Positions 16,424 through 26,565 are shown, counted from the stretch's first letter. The stretch: DNA of 64,000 bases from Gammaproteobacteria bacterium (GCA_029881795.1 JAOULX010000005.1:124001-188000); one strand, 5' to 3'. Notes: a model not told the origin generated them from the sequence alone. Numbers and translations: made by a program.

Positions 16424-17467
16424 ATGACGCTAACAATTACCCGGCCTGATGACTGGCACCTGCATTTGCGTGATGGCTCAGTATTAGCTGATCTGGTCCC
16501 TCATACCAGCCGACAATTTGCCCGCGCTATCGTCATGCCTAACCTGACACCTCCGGTCATCAATACCGAAATGGCCCGCTCTTATCGCCAGCGCATTCTT
16601 GCTGCGGTGCCGGCTGTGGATTCTTTCGAGCCATTGATGTCGTTATACCTGACCAACAATACCCCCGCCGATGAAATTATTCGTGCCAAAGAAAGCGGCA
16701 TTGTGCATGGTTTTAAATATTACCCGGCCGGTGCAACCACTAATTCCGATGCCGGCGTCACTGATATTAAAAACGCCTACCCGGCACTGGAAGCCATGCA
16801 AAAAAATAATATGATTTTGCAAGTACACGGCGAAGTGGTTGATCCGACGGTCGATATTTTTGATCGCGAAGCGCGTTTTATCGAACAGGTGTTAGAGCCG
16901 TTAAAAAATGACCTGCCCGAATTAAAAATTGTGTTTGAACACATCACCACCAAACATGCCGCACAATTTGTCAGTGATGCCGATCAATACGTCGCTGCCA
17001 CCATCACACCGCAACATTTATTGTATAACCGCAATGAAATTTTTAAAGGTGGTATCCGCCCGCATTATTATTGCCTGCCGGTATTAAAGCGCGAAGAGCA
17101 CCGGCTTGAGCTGGTTAAGGCCGCATGCTCCGGCAACCCTAAATTTTTCCTCGGCACCGACAGTGCACCGCATGCGCAAAACAAAAAGGAAAGCAGTTGT
17201 GGCTGTGCCGGTATTTTTTCTGCGCCACTGGCGATTGAATTGTACGCCCGTAGTTTTGACGAGAACGATGCACGCGATAAACTCGAAAGCTTCGCCAGCT
17301 TTTATGGCGCAGATTTCTATGGCCTGCCGAGAAATACTGACACCATTACATTAGAGAAAAAGGAATGGACTGTGCCGGCATCTTTTCCATTAGCGAGTGA
17401 AAAAATTATTCCTATGCACGCCAGTGAAAAAGAGAAGTGGAAAATGAAAATGACGTCACCAACTTAA
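16424..17467 (+). CDS. pyrC: dihydroorotase (type II)
   Basis: PyrC cyclises N-carbamoyl-aspartate to dihydroorotate in pyrimidine synthesis. The 347-residue sequence has the type II signatures: zinc-binding [11 protein letters not shown] (residues 10-20), carboxylated Lys in [30 protein letters not shown] and [16 protein letters not shown] with the catalytic Asp. A GGAAA ribosome site precedes the ATG at about 8 bp. It is transcribed alone; the next gene on the strand starts 202 bp later. No attenuator-like leader could be recognised upstream. Confidence 0.97.
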   Translation: MTLTITRPDDWHLHLRDGSVLADLVPHTSRQFARAIVMPNLTPPVINTEMARSYRQRILAAVPAVDSFEPLMSLYLTNNTPADEIIRAKESGIVHGFKYYPAGATTNSDAGVTDIKNAYPALEAMQKNNMILQVHGEVVDPTVDIFDREARFIEQVLEPLKNDLPELKIVFEHITTKHAAQFVSDADQYVAATITPQHLLYNRNEIFKGGIRPHYYCLPVLKREEHRLELVKAACSGNPKFFLGTDSAPHAQNKKESSCGCAGIFSAPLAIELYARSFDENDARDKLESFASFYGADFYGLPRNTDTITLEKKEWTVPASFPLASEKIIPMHASEKEKWKMKMTSPT

Positions 17468-17588
17468 GAATAATCTCTTGCTATCTATTTCTTCAACCTG
17501 CATTAAGTTTTACTTATATACCTGAGCATATTCTATAACTCTGCCCGATCATCACTAAGCCACTCTGGGCTGAAAACATCAGACTAAA

Positions 17589-17606
17589 ATCATACTTTAG
17601 TATGAT
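17589..17606. promoter_or_regulatory. perfect palindrome, operator or terminator
   Basis: ATCATACT-TT-AGTATGAT followed by GTTTTTG. It could end pyrC transcription (121 bp past its stop). Its core TCATAC(N4)GTATGA also occurs at 23339-23354 upstream of the hybrid kinase gene, at the same distance from a start codon (about 70 bp). This favours an operator for the lipoprotein gene at 17670. Confidence 0.5.
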
Positions 17607-17669
17607 GTTTTTGTTCATTCTCCGCACTATTCTTTATCCATAAAAATATTAAGCTAATAGGATCAGGCA

Positions 17670-20621
17670 ATGGCATCAATACTAAAATCAAATACTCTTC
17701 TTTGGATTTTACTTACACTCGTACTCAGTGCTTGTGATAGTGGTGGTGGTAACAACTCAAGCACACCGACCATCACATTAGCCAATTGCGTCGCTACAGA
17801 CGATACCGATGGCGACGGTCTTTTTGACTGTGCCGAACTTACTGGCTGGGATATTATTGTTGACCGTAACGGTGATGGCGTGACGGTTACAGAAGCGGTA
17901 ACCAGCGATCCCAGCGTAGCGGATACTGATGGCGATGGTCTTGATGATTTCGGGGAGTCCAATTCACGTACAGACCCCAATTCAAGCGATACCGACGGTG
18001 ATGGCCTGAATGATAACGATGAAATCATCACCTATAAGAGTGACCCGCGAGACGTCGATTCAGATAATGACGCCAGAGGCCCCAATAACGATCAGTCTCC
18101 AAACCCGTCTTTATTCGATGGAAACGAATACCTGCTGTCAGGCACTTCTCCAACTCTGGCAGACACCGATGGCGATAACAAAACAGATTATGAAGAAATC
18201 ATTGGTGGTGGCAGCAGCCCTTTAATCGCCAATATCCCTTCGATGGAAATCAGTTTTGTGGGTGACATTAATATCGACATTAATACAAACACCAGTGTTG
18301 CTTGTGAAACGTCAGCCAATTCCTCTCGTACAACATTAACATCAAACGCAAGTAGTGCGACTCGTACTAATACCAGTTCAAGCAAGTCGACTATAGAAAA
18401 AAATGCTGAAATCTCAACCGAACTTGAAGCTACAGTCGGTACAGATAACTGGCCACCTTCCGCATCTCTGAAAACAACAGCCAGTGCGTCTGTCGCATTA
18501 GCCACCACACAGGAAAACTCAACCAGTCTGGAGCAGGTATCAAAAAACGATGCTCAGAATGATTATAAAACGGTGTTTGAAGATGGCTGTATCACTTCTA
18601 GTAATTTCAGCGACGGCTCAGTGAGCGCTGCTCTTAACATCAACAACACAGGTACTTTTGCCTTTAATCTGAGAGACCTTAATCTGAGTTTAGAGCGGAT
18701 TAATGGCGACAGCTCATCATTTTCTGTTATTTCATCGACCTCAATTCTTAGCACACCTGTTGACCTTGGTGCCGGCGCTGCAGCGAGCAGCATACCGGTT
18801 TCGTTCCCAATTAGTCTGGCTGATGCACAGGAATTATTACAAAACCCTTCTGAACTGACGCCTATCATCAGCCTTTATACGATGAGCAATCAGGAAGGAT
18901 TCAATTACGCTTACCTTAACGACACAACGATTGATCGCACCGGACTGGTGATCATTGATTACGGTGATGGAACTGTAAATCGTTATATGATTGCTACCAA
19001 TGTTAACCGCACGCCTGATGGGCTTGCTGCCGGTACACGCATGGATCAGATAATGGATATTCTCGGGTTTGCTAACGCCACCAGTGGTGACACTGCCGGT
19101 ACTTACCGAACCGCTAATACAGTTTCAACGGTTAACAATGTTGCAACTAATATTACCGCTTTAGCCAGTCTCAATGGCTACGCTGATGACCAGCTAACAA
19201 AGAAATTCTGGATGGTCTCAGGTTCAGGTAGCAGCTTTAATACCACCAGTATCAACTTTGAAGACATTGTCCTTAATAAAGGCGAAAGCATATACATCAG
19301 CCTGCTAACCGATTCAGATGCTGATGGCTTATACAACCGCGAAGAAGCTATCTACGGAACCCGAATTGATCTTGTTGATTCAGATGGCGACGGCATTTCA
19401 GACTATGATGAGATTCGAACCGGCTGGACCAATGCTTTTAACTCAACGAAAGTTTTTTCACTGGCAACCAATGCTGATTCCGATGGTGATGGCGCCGATG
19501 ATTTTACAGAAATGAATACCGGCACCGACCCTCGCAATGCAGATACCGACGGTGACGGCTATAGTGATAATGTTGAAATAAACACAGCAGGTCTTGACCC
19601 GCTGGTTTATAACACTCAACTAGGATCAGCAGACTATACGGGTATGGATACCAACTATGTTGCCAAAACAGATGACAGCATGTGGAGTTGGGGGTACAAC
19701 AACTTCGGTGAACTAATGACCGGTGACCTCAATTCCCGCACCACACCTGCTCCGGCAAACAATACAAGCTGGCTTCAAATTGCCGCCGGTACTAATTTCA
19801 TTGCGGCACTTGATACCAATGGTGCATTATGGGCTGCTGGTTATGGTACACATGACCAGTCAGTTTCACCTGACCCTAGTATTTTTGCACTACCTCAGCC
19901 TAACGGACAAACACTCAGCTACACCTATGTATCCGCAGGTAGTTCTGTAGTAATGGCTATCGCCAGTGATGGCAGCTTATGGAAATGGACAATGGATGCT
20001 TTCAGCCCACTGGCACTACCAACACAAGTTGGAATTGATACAAACTGGGCAAGTGTCTCGGTTGGTAACGACCATTATCTTGCATTAAAACAAGATGCTT
20101 CATTATGGGCCTGGGGTGGTAACTTCGATGGCCAGCTAGGCTTAAGTCACAACACGGCGCAAAGTGCCCCCGTCCGCGTAGGTGCTGATAATAACTGGCA
20201 GCAAGTGATTGCTGCGAATGGTTATAGTGTTGCCATCCGTGACAATAACACCTTATGGGCCTGGGGCATTAACAATAGCTATCAATTAGGATTGAATGAC
20301 GTCACTAACAGAAATACACCTAACCACGTCTGCATTAACACCCCCTGTGGATTAAATGACGAAGCCGTCTGGGGCGCCATTGCTGCCAGTGAAAATAGTT
20401 CATATACACTGGCTTTACAACTCGACAACACACTTTGGAACTGGGGCCAAGGCATTACCACTACACCTAGTCAGAAAGGCACTGATACGGACTGGGCATT
20501 AATCTCCAGTTCCGATCATTCAATTGCCCTCAAAACTAATGGCTCACTCTGGAGCTGGAGTAGTACTGCTACTCCTGTGCAGGTTGGTATATCTACAGAC
20601 TGGGATATTCAGCCTCATTAA
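17670..20621 (+). CDS. lipoprotein with protective-antigen-like translocase region and RCC1 repeats
   Basis: A 983-residue protein. The lipobox LVLSAC places the lipidated Cys at 22. Residues 45-180 hold calcium-binding D-x-D-x-DG loops (DTDGDGLFDCAELTGW and four more). Residues about 183-440 resemble domain 2 of anthrax protective antigen and clostridial binary toxin B. SPLIANIPSMEISFVGDINI aligns with the PA segment starting HPLVAAYP. A long Ser/Thr-alternating stretch (215-290) sits where PA has its membrane-inserting hairpin, and NTGT (327-330) is at the PA position too. A second group of DxDxDG repeats lies at 548-640. Residues about 660-983 are RCC1 propeller repeats (SWGYNNFGEL, LWAWGGNFDGQLGLS). 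No furin-type site or enzymatic component is seen. I infer a surface pore or adhesin; target unknown. Confidence 0.8.
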   Translation: MASILKSNTLLWILLTLVLSACDSGGGNNSSTPTITLANCVATDDTDGDGLFDCAELTGWDIIVDRNGDGVTVTEAVTSDPSVADTDGDGLDDFGESNSRTDPNSSDTDGDGLNDNDEIITYKSDPRDVDSDNDARGPNNDQSPNPSLFDGNEYLLSGTSPTLADTDGDNKTDYEEIIGGGSSPLIANIPSMEISFVGDINIDINTNTSVACETSANSSRTTLTSNASSATRTNTSSSKSTIEKNAEISTELEATVGTDNWPPSASLKTTASASVALATTQENSTSLEQVSKNDAQNDYKTVFEDGCITSSNFSDGSVSAALNINNTGTFAFNLRDLNLSLERINGDSSSFSVISSTSILSTPVDLGAGAAASSIPVSFPISLADAQELLQNPSELTPIISLYTMSNQEGFNYAYLNDTTIDRTGLVIIDYGDGTVNRYMIATNVNRTPDGLAAGTRMDQIMDILGFANATSGDTAGTYRTANTVSTVNNVATNITALASLNGYADDQLTKKFWMVSGSGSSFNTTSINFEDIVLNKGESIYISLLTDSDADGLYNREEAIYGTRIDLVDSDGDGISDYDEIRTGWTNAFNSTKVFSLATNADSDGDGADDFTEMNTGTDPRNADTDGDGYSDNVEINTAGLDPLVYNTQLGSADYTGMDTNYVAKTDDSMWSWGYNNFGELMTGDLNSRTTPAPANNTSWLQIAAGTNFIAALDTNGALWAAGYGTHDQSVSPDPSIFALPQPNGQTLSYTYVSAGSSVVMAIASDGSLWKWTMDAFSPLALPTQVGIDTNWASVSVGNDHYLALKQDASLWAWGGNFDGQLGLSHNTAQSAPVRVGADNNWQQVIAANGYSVAIRDNNTLWAWGINNSYQLGLNDVTNRNTPNHVCINTPCGLNDEAVWGAIAASENSSYTLALQLDNTLWNWGQGITTTPSQKGTDTDWALISSSDHSIALKTNGSLWSWSSTATPVQVGISTDWDIQPH

Positions 20622-20636
20622 TGTAAAAAATATTAT

Positions 20637-20656
20637 GCGGGCCAATCGTGGCCCGC
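20637..20656 (+). terminator. GC-rich hairpin after the PA-like gene
   Basis: GCGGGCCA and TGGCCCGC pair around a 4-base loop, 16 bp after the stop codon. No good T-run follows, but position and stability fit a transcript 3' end. Confidence 0.6.
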
Positions 20657-20850
20657 TAGCTACAAAAACAAAAAACATCCTCTTTACTGCTATATTCACT
20701 CTTCCCTGCACTATTTCTAAAACCACACGTTCTAATATTTAAGTTTTATTTTATATTTGTAATAATCATTTGATCATGTGATATTGTCATTATTTTCCAG
20801 TGCACTTTATAGAATTACACATAAAAAAAATATAAGCGCGGACCTTTAAC

Positions 20851-21483
20851 ATGCACATTCTTCTTGTTGATGACCATAAACTATTTCTTGATGGCTTTTG
20901 TTTATTATTAGATAAACTTGACCATCACGTTCAAATCTCATCTTTTGATAAAGGCCATGATGCACTTGAGCAAATAACTGTCGCCGATAAATTTGACTTA
21001 ATCATCCTCGATCTTTCAATGCCGGATATGAATGGTATCGAAATACTTAAGACCATCCGCAAAATGAATATCCTTTCACCTGTTGTTTTTGTTTCATCAA
21101 CGGATGACATAAAAAAAATAGCTCTGGCGATGAATGCTGGCGCGAGTGGCTTTATTCCCAAACATGTTGATTCAGCACAGATGATATTAGCGCTAGAACA
21201 AGTTTTATCTGGTGATTATTACATACCAAATGAGATGATTGATGCTCTCAATAATGCAATGATTGCTATAAAAAATCAGGCTCGTAGTATTCAGTCATTA
21301 ACACAACGACAGTTAGAGGTCTTGCAGTTGATTTCTCAAGGCAAATCAAATAAAGACATCGCGTTAACATTATCCATTTCAGAGCCGACCGTGAAATCTC
21401 ATATCAGCGTTATATTCCAGACACTACAAGTCAGTAACCGAACAGCATCTGTTCACCTGGCAGAGAAACTTGGGCTGATTTGA
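20851..21483 (+). CDS. NarL/LuxR-type response regulator
   Basis: A two-domain transcription factor of 210 residues. The receiver domain (1-120) has the acidic pocket (HILLVDDHKLF), phospho-acceptor Asp in FDLIILDLSMPDMNGIEIL and the conserved Ser/Lys positions (VVFVSST, GFIPKH). The LuxR-type DNA-binding domain (about 145-208) reads LTQRQLEVLQLISQGKSNKD and SEPTVKSHISVIFQTLQVSN. It stops 4 bp from the stop of the hybrid histidine kinase gene on the other strand. That arrangement suggests that the kinase is its partner. It follows the PA-like lipoprotein gene by 229 bp and may regulate it. Confidence 0.93.
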   Translation: MHILLVDDHKLFLDGFCLLLDKLDHHVQISSFDKGHDALEQITVADKFDLIILDLSMPDMNGIEILKTIRKMNILSPVVFVSSTDDIKKIALAMNAGASGFIPKHVDSAQMILALEQVLSGDYYIPNEMIDALNNAMIAIKNQARSIQSLTQRQLEVLQLISQGKSNKDIALTLSISEPTVKSHISVIFQTLQVSNRTASVHLAEKLGLI

Positions 21484-21486
21484 TTT

Positions 21487-23280
21487 TTAAACAATCTCAG
21501 CGGTCAACTGTTTGATCGCCACCCGAAGCTCTGCAGGCCTAATGGGCTTATGTAACACCAGATAATCCTCGTGCATAAATTCTTTTAGTTTTTCTACAGC
21601 AGTATCTCCAGTTATCAGCATCCCAGAAATGTCTTTTTCGATGACGTCCAACTGTTTTAACAACCCCAGACCAGTCTCTTTATTCCGTAATCGATAATCA
21701 CTGATGACTAGCTTTACCGGGTGTTGTCTGGCCAGCGCCAATGCTCCGGCAATATTATCAGATTGCCAAACATCACAGCCCCAGCCCTCCAATAACATAA
21801 CCAGCGATTCACGCACGTCTATTTCATCCTCTACAACCAGCACGCCCATATCTTTAAACTGAGCCACCGATGTGACTCTTGTTTCTTTGTTTTTTATCGT
21901 TACTTGTTCCGGCTTTGCAGTTGGTAATTCCAATCTAAATGTACAACCTGATGCCGGTTGAGACTCAAGACTCAGTTTAACACCTAATAAATTCGTCAAT
22001 CTTTTAACAATAGCCAGACCCAGACCCAGACCTTTGTTTCGGTCACGTTCCGGGTTATTTTGTTGGTAAAATTCATCATATATTTTACTGCTTTCATTTT
22101 CCGAAATACCCATTCCGTTATCTTTAACTGTGACTATGCATTTATCGTTAGCAGCCTCAACATCCACAATAATCAAAGTTTCTTCCGGTGAATGTTTAAT
22201 CGCATTCACTACTAGGTTTTGGATAATTCGTTTTATCAAAATATAATCAGAAAACACATTAAATGTCGTATTTGACACCACTAACTGCTGGAACTTTTTT
22301 TCTGCCATCGGTTTGAATTCGTCACGAATTTCGCTTAGAACTAACGCCACATCAAACCCTGTCGCGTTTACTTCTACCCCTCCTGCATCAAGCTTTGATA
22401 TATCAAGTAATGAATCCAACAAACCTCTCAGCGCCATAAGACTTTTTGAAATTCTGCCAACAAGCGAAACGTTTTTTTCATTCTTTACGCCTGTCTTTAG
22501 TGCCTCTGTAAACAAGGTTAAAGCCTGCAAGGGTTGTCGCAAATCATGACTGGCCGCTGCAAGAAAACGTGATTTGGCCTGACTTGCCTCATCTGACTTT
22601 TCTTTTTCGAGTTGTAAATTTTTAATCAGCTCTTGATTTTCAATTGAGAGACGAATGCCCTGAAGCGTCGTTTTATATATATTGCGACTAAAAAAAATCA
22701 TCGCCAGCCAGAAAACAACAACCAAAGTACTTAATAAATACAACTCATTATTACCGGTTATTATAAGCGCTGCTACCAGCGAAACCCCAACAGGAATAGC
22801 ATATACGACAAATAAAGCAGGGATAACTGACAATGAAGCCATGCTTGCCGCTATTAAAGACACGACAATAATAATTAAAATTGCCATATCTATGACAAAC
22901 TGGCTATTCAACATTAAAAAGCTTGCAGCTCCCCACTGTATACCCGAAAGCAATGTAAGCGTGACACTAATACTGGCCCAGCTATCCGAACTCAATACGG
23001 TCGTTTTTCTATACATCCAGATTGTTATTACACGGACCAATGTCACTAGATAAACACTGCCCAACCAGATAGAAATATCTAGCGCATCCACTTTTCCATA
23101 AAATAAAACATATGTAACCGTGGCCGTTAATGCAGACGCCGCTGCAACCGACGGCAGCTGTTGAAAAAACAGCTTAACCTGCATATTGATGACGTGTTCG
23201 TTTTTATGCGCCGTCGATAAAAAATGATTTAACCATTTAGCTGGGGCAAACCAAAACGAAACCCAATCATTCTTATCCAT
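21487..23280 (-). CDS. hybrid sensor histidine kinase
   Basis: A 597-residue membrane kinase. Six or so membrane helices at about 38-200 form the sensor region, without a large periplasmic domain. After a coiled linker, the dimerisation/phosphoacceptor domain reads FLAAASHDLRQPLQALTLF (His at about 246). The ATPase domain has the N box (IQNLVVNAIKHSP), VKDNGMGIS and GLGLGLAIVKRL. A C-terminal receiver (about 480-590) holds VLVVEDEIDVRESL and VISDYRL with the phospho-Asp. The HDLRQPLQAL-type H-box is typical of kinases paired with short LuxR-family regulators. It is convergent with the response regulator gene; a palindrome lies about 65 bp before its ATG. Confidence 0.93.
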   Translation of the reverse strand: MDKNDWVSFWFAPAKWLNHFLSTAHKNEHVINMQVKLFFQQLPSVAAASALTATVTYVLFYGKVDALDISIWLGSVYLVTLVRVITIWMYRKTTVLSSDSWASISVTLTLLSGIQWGAASFLMLNSQFVIDMAILIIIVVSLIAASMASLSVIPALFVVYAIPVGVSLVAALIITGNNELYLLSTLVVVFWLAMIFFSRNIYKTTLQGIRLSIENQELIKNLQLEKEKSDEASQAKSRFLAAASHDLRQPLQALTLFTEALKTGVKNEKNVSLVGRISKSLMALRGLLDSLLDISKLDAGGVEVNATGFDVALVLSEIRDEFKPMAEKKFQQLVVSNTTFNVFSDYILIKRIIQNLVVNAIKHSPEETLIIVDVEAANDKCIVTVKDNGMGISENESSKIYDEFYQQNNPERDRNKGLGLGLAIVKRLTNLLGVKLSLESQPASGCTFRLELPTAKPEQVTIKNKETRVTSVAQFKDMGVLVVEDEIDVRESLVMLLEGWGCDVWQSDNIAGALALARQHPVKLVISDYRLRNKETGLGLLKQLDVIEKDISGMLITGDTAVEKLKEFMHEDYLVLHKPIRPAELRVAIKQLTAEIV

Positions 23281-23338
23281 AGCCGCTAATCCATAAAAAT
23301 TTTCTTAAGTATAGTGACAATTTCAAACAACAAATGCA

Positions 23339-23354
23339 TCATACTTTTGTATGA
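23339..23354. promoter_or_regulatory. palindrome shared with the PA-like gene upstream region
   Basis: TCATAC-TTTT-GTATGA lies in the 79-bp gap before the hybrid kinase gene. The same half-sites with a 4-base spacer occur at 17590-17605 before the PA-like lipoprotein gene. I propose it as a binding site of the nearby LuxR-type regulator; this is inference only. Confidence 0.45.
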
Positions 23355-23359
23355 AATTA

Positions 23360-24274
23360 TCAATATAGCCTTTCGATTTTATAGCCTTCTTTTTCTAATA
23401 GATGCAGCACTCCTTTTTCTCCCGGCAGATGTAATGCACCGATAGCTGCGAACACGCTTTTATTTTTCATGATGGCATAAAGCCGGGCGGCCATTTTGAT
23501 GTTTCGCTGATCCAGCAACTTTTCCATAAAACGGTCATCTATTGTGCTGCTGTCATCCATCATCGATTGCTGTATATCGACCAGTGCCTGCAGATTTCTG
23601 TGCAGATAATATTCGATCATCTGCTCCCACAAGCCCATGCTTTTTTCAAAATCTTCTACCGCTTTATTCAGTATCCATATCTGCTCTGACATTGCCAGGC
23701 CGGATAAGGCCTCGATCTGTTCTTCGACGGTTTCCAGCGCCACCACCGGGTGCTGCAGTTCATCTGCGGTGTTTTGTAACTCCACATCAAGGACCGCCCG
23801 ATTACTTTCAGGAGGCGGTGAACTGATGGTCGCCATCACTGCCCAGGGTTTCATTTTATTGACTAGCACAGGCGGGATAGCGTAATACTGATTCATAATA
23901 CTGAGAATTCTATTGTACACCGGCTTCTCAATATAATTTTGCAGGCGTTCGCCATGCTCAAAAAAGCTGGCTGCGGATATGGCCTGCATGGCGCTGTCAT
24001 CCAGCAGTACTTCCATTGCGAACAGCTCACTGCTTTGTAAGGATGGCTGCACTACATCGAGCAATTCCATTACCCGGCTATCACTGATATGGATAGTGCC
24101 GAACAGGTAACTGTCGTGCTGACCGGCTTTGTGTATTTTCCAGAGCAGCCCGGCTGGGTGCAGCACACTCTGTTTTACCGGTTCTGCCAGAACCGTCTGA
24201 CTGATCAGCAGACACAATAAACCACACATCATTTCTGCAGTACGGTAGAATAGCGGCTTTGTTTTAACGTCCAT
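23360..24274 (-). CDS. TraB/GumN family protein
   Basis: An exported protein of about 304 residues with a signal peptide ([16 protein letters not shown] at 15-30). The family's two hallmark motifs are present: N-terminal [15 protein letters not shown] and C-terminal [20 protein letters not shown]. Between them lie AMEVLLDD and E-rich helices. TraB/GumN proteins are predicted metalloproteases of the Tiki clan; the physiological substrate in bacteria is unknown. The start could be ATG 24274 or the internal ATG at 24232, which directly begins the signal peptide. It is divergent from the RNase T gene with only about 25 bp between starts. Confidence 0.9.
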   Translation of the reverse strand: MDVKTKPLFYRTAEMMCGLLCLLISQTVLAEPVKQSVLHPAGLLWKIHKAGQHDSYLFGTIHISDSRVMELLDVVQPSLQSSELFAMEVLLDDSAMQAISAASFFEHGERLQNYIEKPVYNRILSIMNQYYAIPPVLVNKMKPWAVMATISSPPPESNRAVLDVELQNTADELQHPVVALETVEEQIEALSGLAMSEQIWILNKAVEDFEKSMGLWEQMIEYYLHRNLQALVDIQQSMMDDSSTIDDRFMEKLLDQRNIKMAARLYAIMKNKSVFAAIGALHLPGEKGVLHLLEKEGYKIERLY

Positions 24275-24299
24275 GCGACCAACCTTTGATAGTCTGATT

Positions 24300-24923
24300 A
24301 TGTCTCATAATAAAGTAACTAGCCCAATGTCGAGCCGCTTTCGCGGTTTTCTGCCTGTTGTTGTTGATGTGGAGACTGGTGGTTTTGATCATAAAAAGAA
24401 TGCGTTACTGGAAATATCAGCCCATATTATTGAGATCGATGATAACGGACAACTGGGTATCAAAGAAAGCGTTTCCTGTCACATCAAGCCCTATGAAGGC
24501 CTGACCATGGAGCCGGCTTCGATGCAAGTCAACGGCATTGATCCTTATAACCCTTTTCGCATGGCCAAGACTGAATTTGAGGCACTAACAATGGTGTTTC
24601 AGGCAATTCGCAAGGAAATTAAACGCACCGGTTGTAGCCGTGCCATTATGGTTGGGCACAACACCACGCTGGATCTCAATTTTGTCAATGCCGCGGCCGA
24701 CAGAAACAAACTGGCGCGCAATCCTTTTCACCAGTTCAGTATGTTCGACACGGTTTCACTGGCGGGGCTGGCTTATGGTCAAACCGTCCTCTCCCGAGCG
24801 GTACAGGCTGCCGGCATTGAATGGGATGATGGCAGGGCTCATTCTGCGGTTTATGATGCCACTAAAACCGCCGAATTATTCTGTAATATCGTCAATAGAT
24901 GGAATGGCTTTTGCAATATCTGA
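24300..24923 (+). CDS. rnt: ribonuclease T
   Basis: RNase T is a 3'-to-5' exonuclease that trims the CCA end of tRNA and the 3' ends of other stable RNAs. Three exonuclease motifs of the DEDD superfamily are visible: [20 protein letters not shown] (D, E), [16 protein letters not shown] (D) and [18 protein letters not shown] (H, D). RFRGFLPVV at the N-terminus and [20 protein letters not shown] are typical of the family. I chose ATG 24300 (207 residues) because it aligns with the E. coli N-terminus. The longer frame from 24273 would overlap the start codon of the divergent TraB gene. Confidence 0.94.
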   Translation: MSHNKVTSPMSSRFRGFLPVVVDVETGGFDHKKNALLEISAHIIEIDDNGQLGIKESVSCHIKPYEGLTMEPASMQVNGIDPYNPFRMAKTEFEALTMVFQAIRKEIKRTGCSRAIMVGHNTTLDLNFVNAAADRNKLARNPFHQFSMFDTVSLAGLAYGQTVLSRAVQAAGIEWDDGRAHSAVYDATKTAELFCNIVNRWNGFCNI

Positions 24924-25007
24924 TTAAATTTGAATGACGCTGAGGGTCTTTACGTTATAAACTAGGGTTATCTCAAATAATAAAAATATGGATATTGAGT
25001 AGCCCTT

Positions 25008-25961
25008 ATGATCTCTTATAAAGACAGTTCGATATTAATTGTGGATGATTTGCAGTTTAGTCGGGCGGTTGTTAAATCCACCTTAAGTAAAGCCGGTTTT
25101 ACCAAATTACGTATGGCAGAAAGCGCCCAGCAAGCGCTTGATATGCTGTCTGAAGAAGAAGCCGACATTGTTATTGCCGACTGGATCATGCCTGAAATGG
25201 ACGGTTTGGAACTCACCGACCATATTCGTAATCAGGACGAAGAAAACAATTCCTATACCGGTATTATTCTGTTTACCGCCCAGGAAGGCCTTCAGCATAT
25301 GGAAGAAGCCTTTAATCACGGCGTTGATGATTACCTGACCAAGCCACCTAATCCCAGAGAAATGATCGCTCGGATTATTTCTGTGGCACGTATTAATCAG
25401 TTACAAAATATGTTGCTTGAATCCAGTAATGAGCTAAGCCAGATGGTTAAACACCTGGAAGAAGTGGCCTTAACCGATCCGTTAACCGGTGTCGGCAATC
25501 GCCGCTTATTATTAAAAGAACTGGAAGCGCATTTAATCACCGCCTCATCACGCAAAAGCGGCGTCTGCTATGCGATGCTTGATATCGATCACTTTAAAAA
25601 GATTAATGATACCTACGGGCATGATGTCGGTGATGAAATTTTAATCGGCTTCACCCGGCGACTGCGTCGTTGCGTGCGGCCAACCGATCTGGTGACCCGG
25701 GTCGGTGGTGAAGAATTTGGTGTGATCATGCATTACAACCAACAAGACCAGTTCAAACTGTCGTCTCTTGAGCGTATTGTTAGCTCTATTAACAGCCGGC
25801 CTTTTAAAACCAATGCCGGTGGTATCGATGTGACGGTGTCTGTCGGTGCCTGCTATTACCGCGGTGGCGGTGAACGGCCTTCGGTCAAAGATATTATGAA
25901 ATGCGCCGATGATAAACTCTATCTGGCAAAAGATGCCGGGCGTAATCAGCTGGTGTATTAA
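25008..25961 (+). CDS. response regulator diguanylate cyclase (REC-GGDEF)
   Basis: A cytoplasmic c-di-GMP synthase controlled by phosphorylation. The receiver domain at 1-125 has SSILIVDDLQFSRAV, phospho-acceptor Asp58 in IADWIMPEMDG and Lys in DDYLTKPPNPREM. A helical linker leads to the GGDEF domain (about 155-317): LTDPLTGVGNRRLLLKEL, MLDIDHFKKINDTYGHDVGD and the active GGEEF signature. An RPTD inhibitory site sits five residues before GGEEF, so product feedback is expected. It is a single gene with a strong terminator directly behind it. No cognate kinase is adjacent. Confidence 0.95.
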   Translation: MISYKDSSILIVDDLQFSRAVVKSTLSKAGFTKLRMAESAQQALDMLSEEEADIVIADWIMPEMDGLELTDHIRNQDEENNSYTGIILFTAQEGLQHMEEAFNHGVDDYLTKPPNPREMIARIISVARINQLQNMLLESSNELSQMVKHLEEVALTDPLTGVGNRRLLLKELEAHLITASSRKSGVCYAMLDIDHFKKINDTYGHDVGDEILIGFTRRLRRCVRPTDLVTRVGGEEFGVIMHYNQQDQFKLSSLERIVSSINSRPFKTNAGGIDVTVSVGACYYRGGGERPSVKDIMKCADDKLYLAKDAGRNQLVY

Positions 25962-25972
25962 CGATAAAAAAA

Positions 25973-25998
25973 ACAGGGGCCAAGGCCCCTGTTTTTTT
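25973..25998. terminator. strong rho-independent terminator
   Basis: ACAGGGGCC and GGCCCCTGT form a 9-bp stem with a 2-base loop, followed by a run of T residues on the plus strand and by T residues (A-run on plus) on the minus strand. It can serve both the GGDEF gene and the convergent grxD gene. Confidence 0.9.
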
Positions 25999-26052
25999 AC
26001 GACAAAGAGGCTTCTCACATCTTTGCGTTACTGACTCTGCCACAACAGCTAA

Positions 26053-26376
26053 TTAGCCAGCTTTGCTGACCGCTGCTTCCACCATTGGCTTGAGCTCACC
26101 TTTTTCCAGCATCTCCAGCGTAATATCACAACCGCCGATCAGCTCACCATTAATATACAGCTGCGGGAAAGTTGGCCAGTCTGCATAACGAGGCAGGTTT
26201 TCAAATATTTCAGGGTCCGCCAGTACATTCACATAACCGAATTCCTGACCACACTGTTTCAGTGCTTCTGCAGTACGGCTAGAAAAGCCACACATAGGAA
26301 ATTGCGGTGTACCTTTCATGTATAACATGACAGCATTGCCTTCTACTTGCTCGCGAATACGATCCAGTACATCCAT
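26053..26376 (-). CDS. grxD: monothiol glutaredoxin (Grx4/GrxD)
   Basis: A 107-residue CGFS-type glutaredoxin, which binds and delivers [2Fe-2S] clusters, often with BolA. Seen: YMKGTPQFPMCGFSSRTAEAL with the CGFS site, WPTFPQLYINGELIGGCDI (TVP-equivalent and glutathione-binding loops). ATG 26376 follows a GAGG ribosome site; an in-frame TTG two codons upstream was rejected. It stands alone on the minus strand between the terminator and the amidotransferase gene, 189 bp from it. Confidence 0.96.
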   Translation of the reverse strand: MDVLDRIREQVEGNAVMLYMKGTPQFPMCGFSSRTAEALKQCGQEFGYVNVLADPEIFENLPRYADWPTFPQLYINGELIGGCDITLEMLEKGELKPMVEAAVSKAG

Positions 26377-26565
26377 ACTCAAAACCTCAAACTTTGTAAT
26401 CTATAAAAAAGGCTATGTGTCGGCCAGCGAACTGACCTGATTATACACTACGCCACTAAACCCGAGCATTTTACTAGGTTTTTATAAAAAAGCCATTATT
26501 TGCGCTTTTGACAACCTGAAATCACTCAAGCCGATTGCCTGATGATGGGGATAACACCTGTTAAA

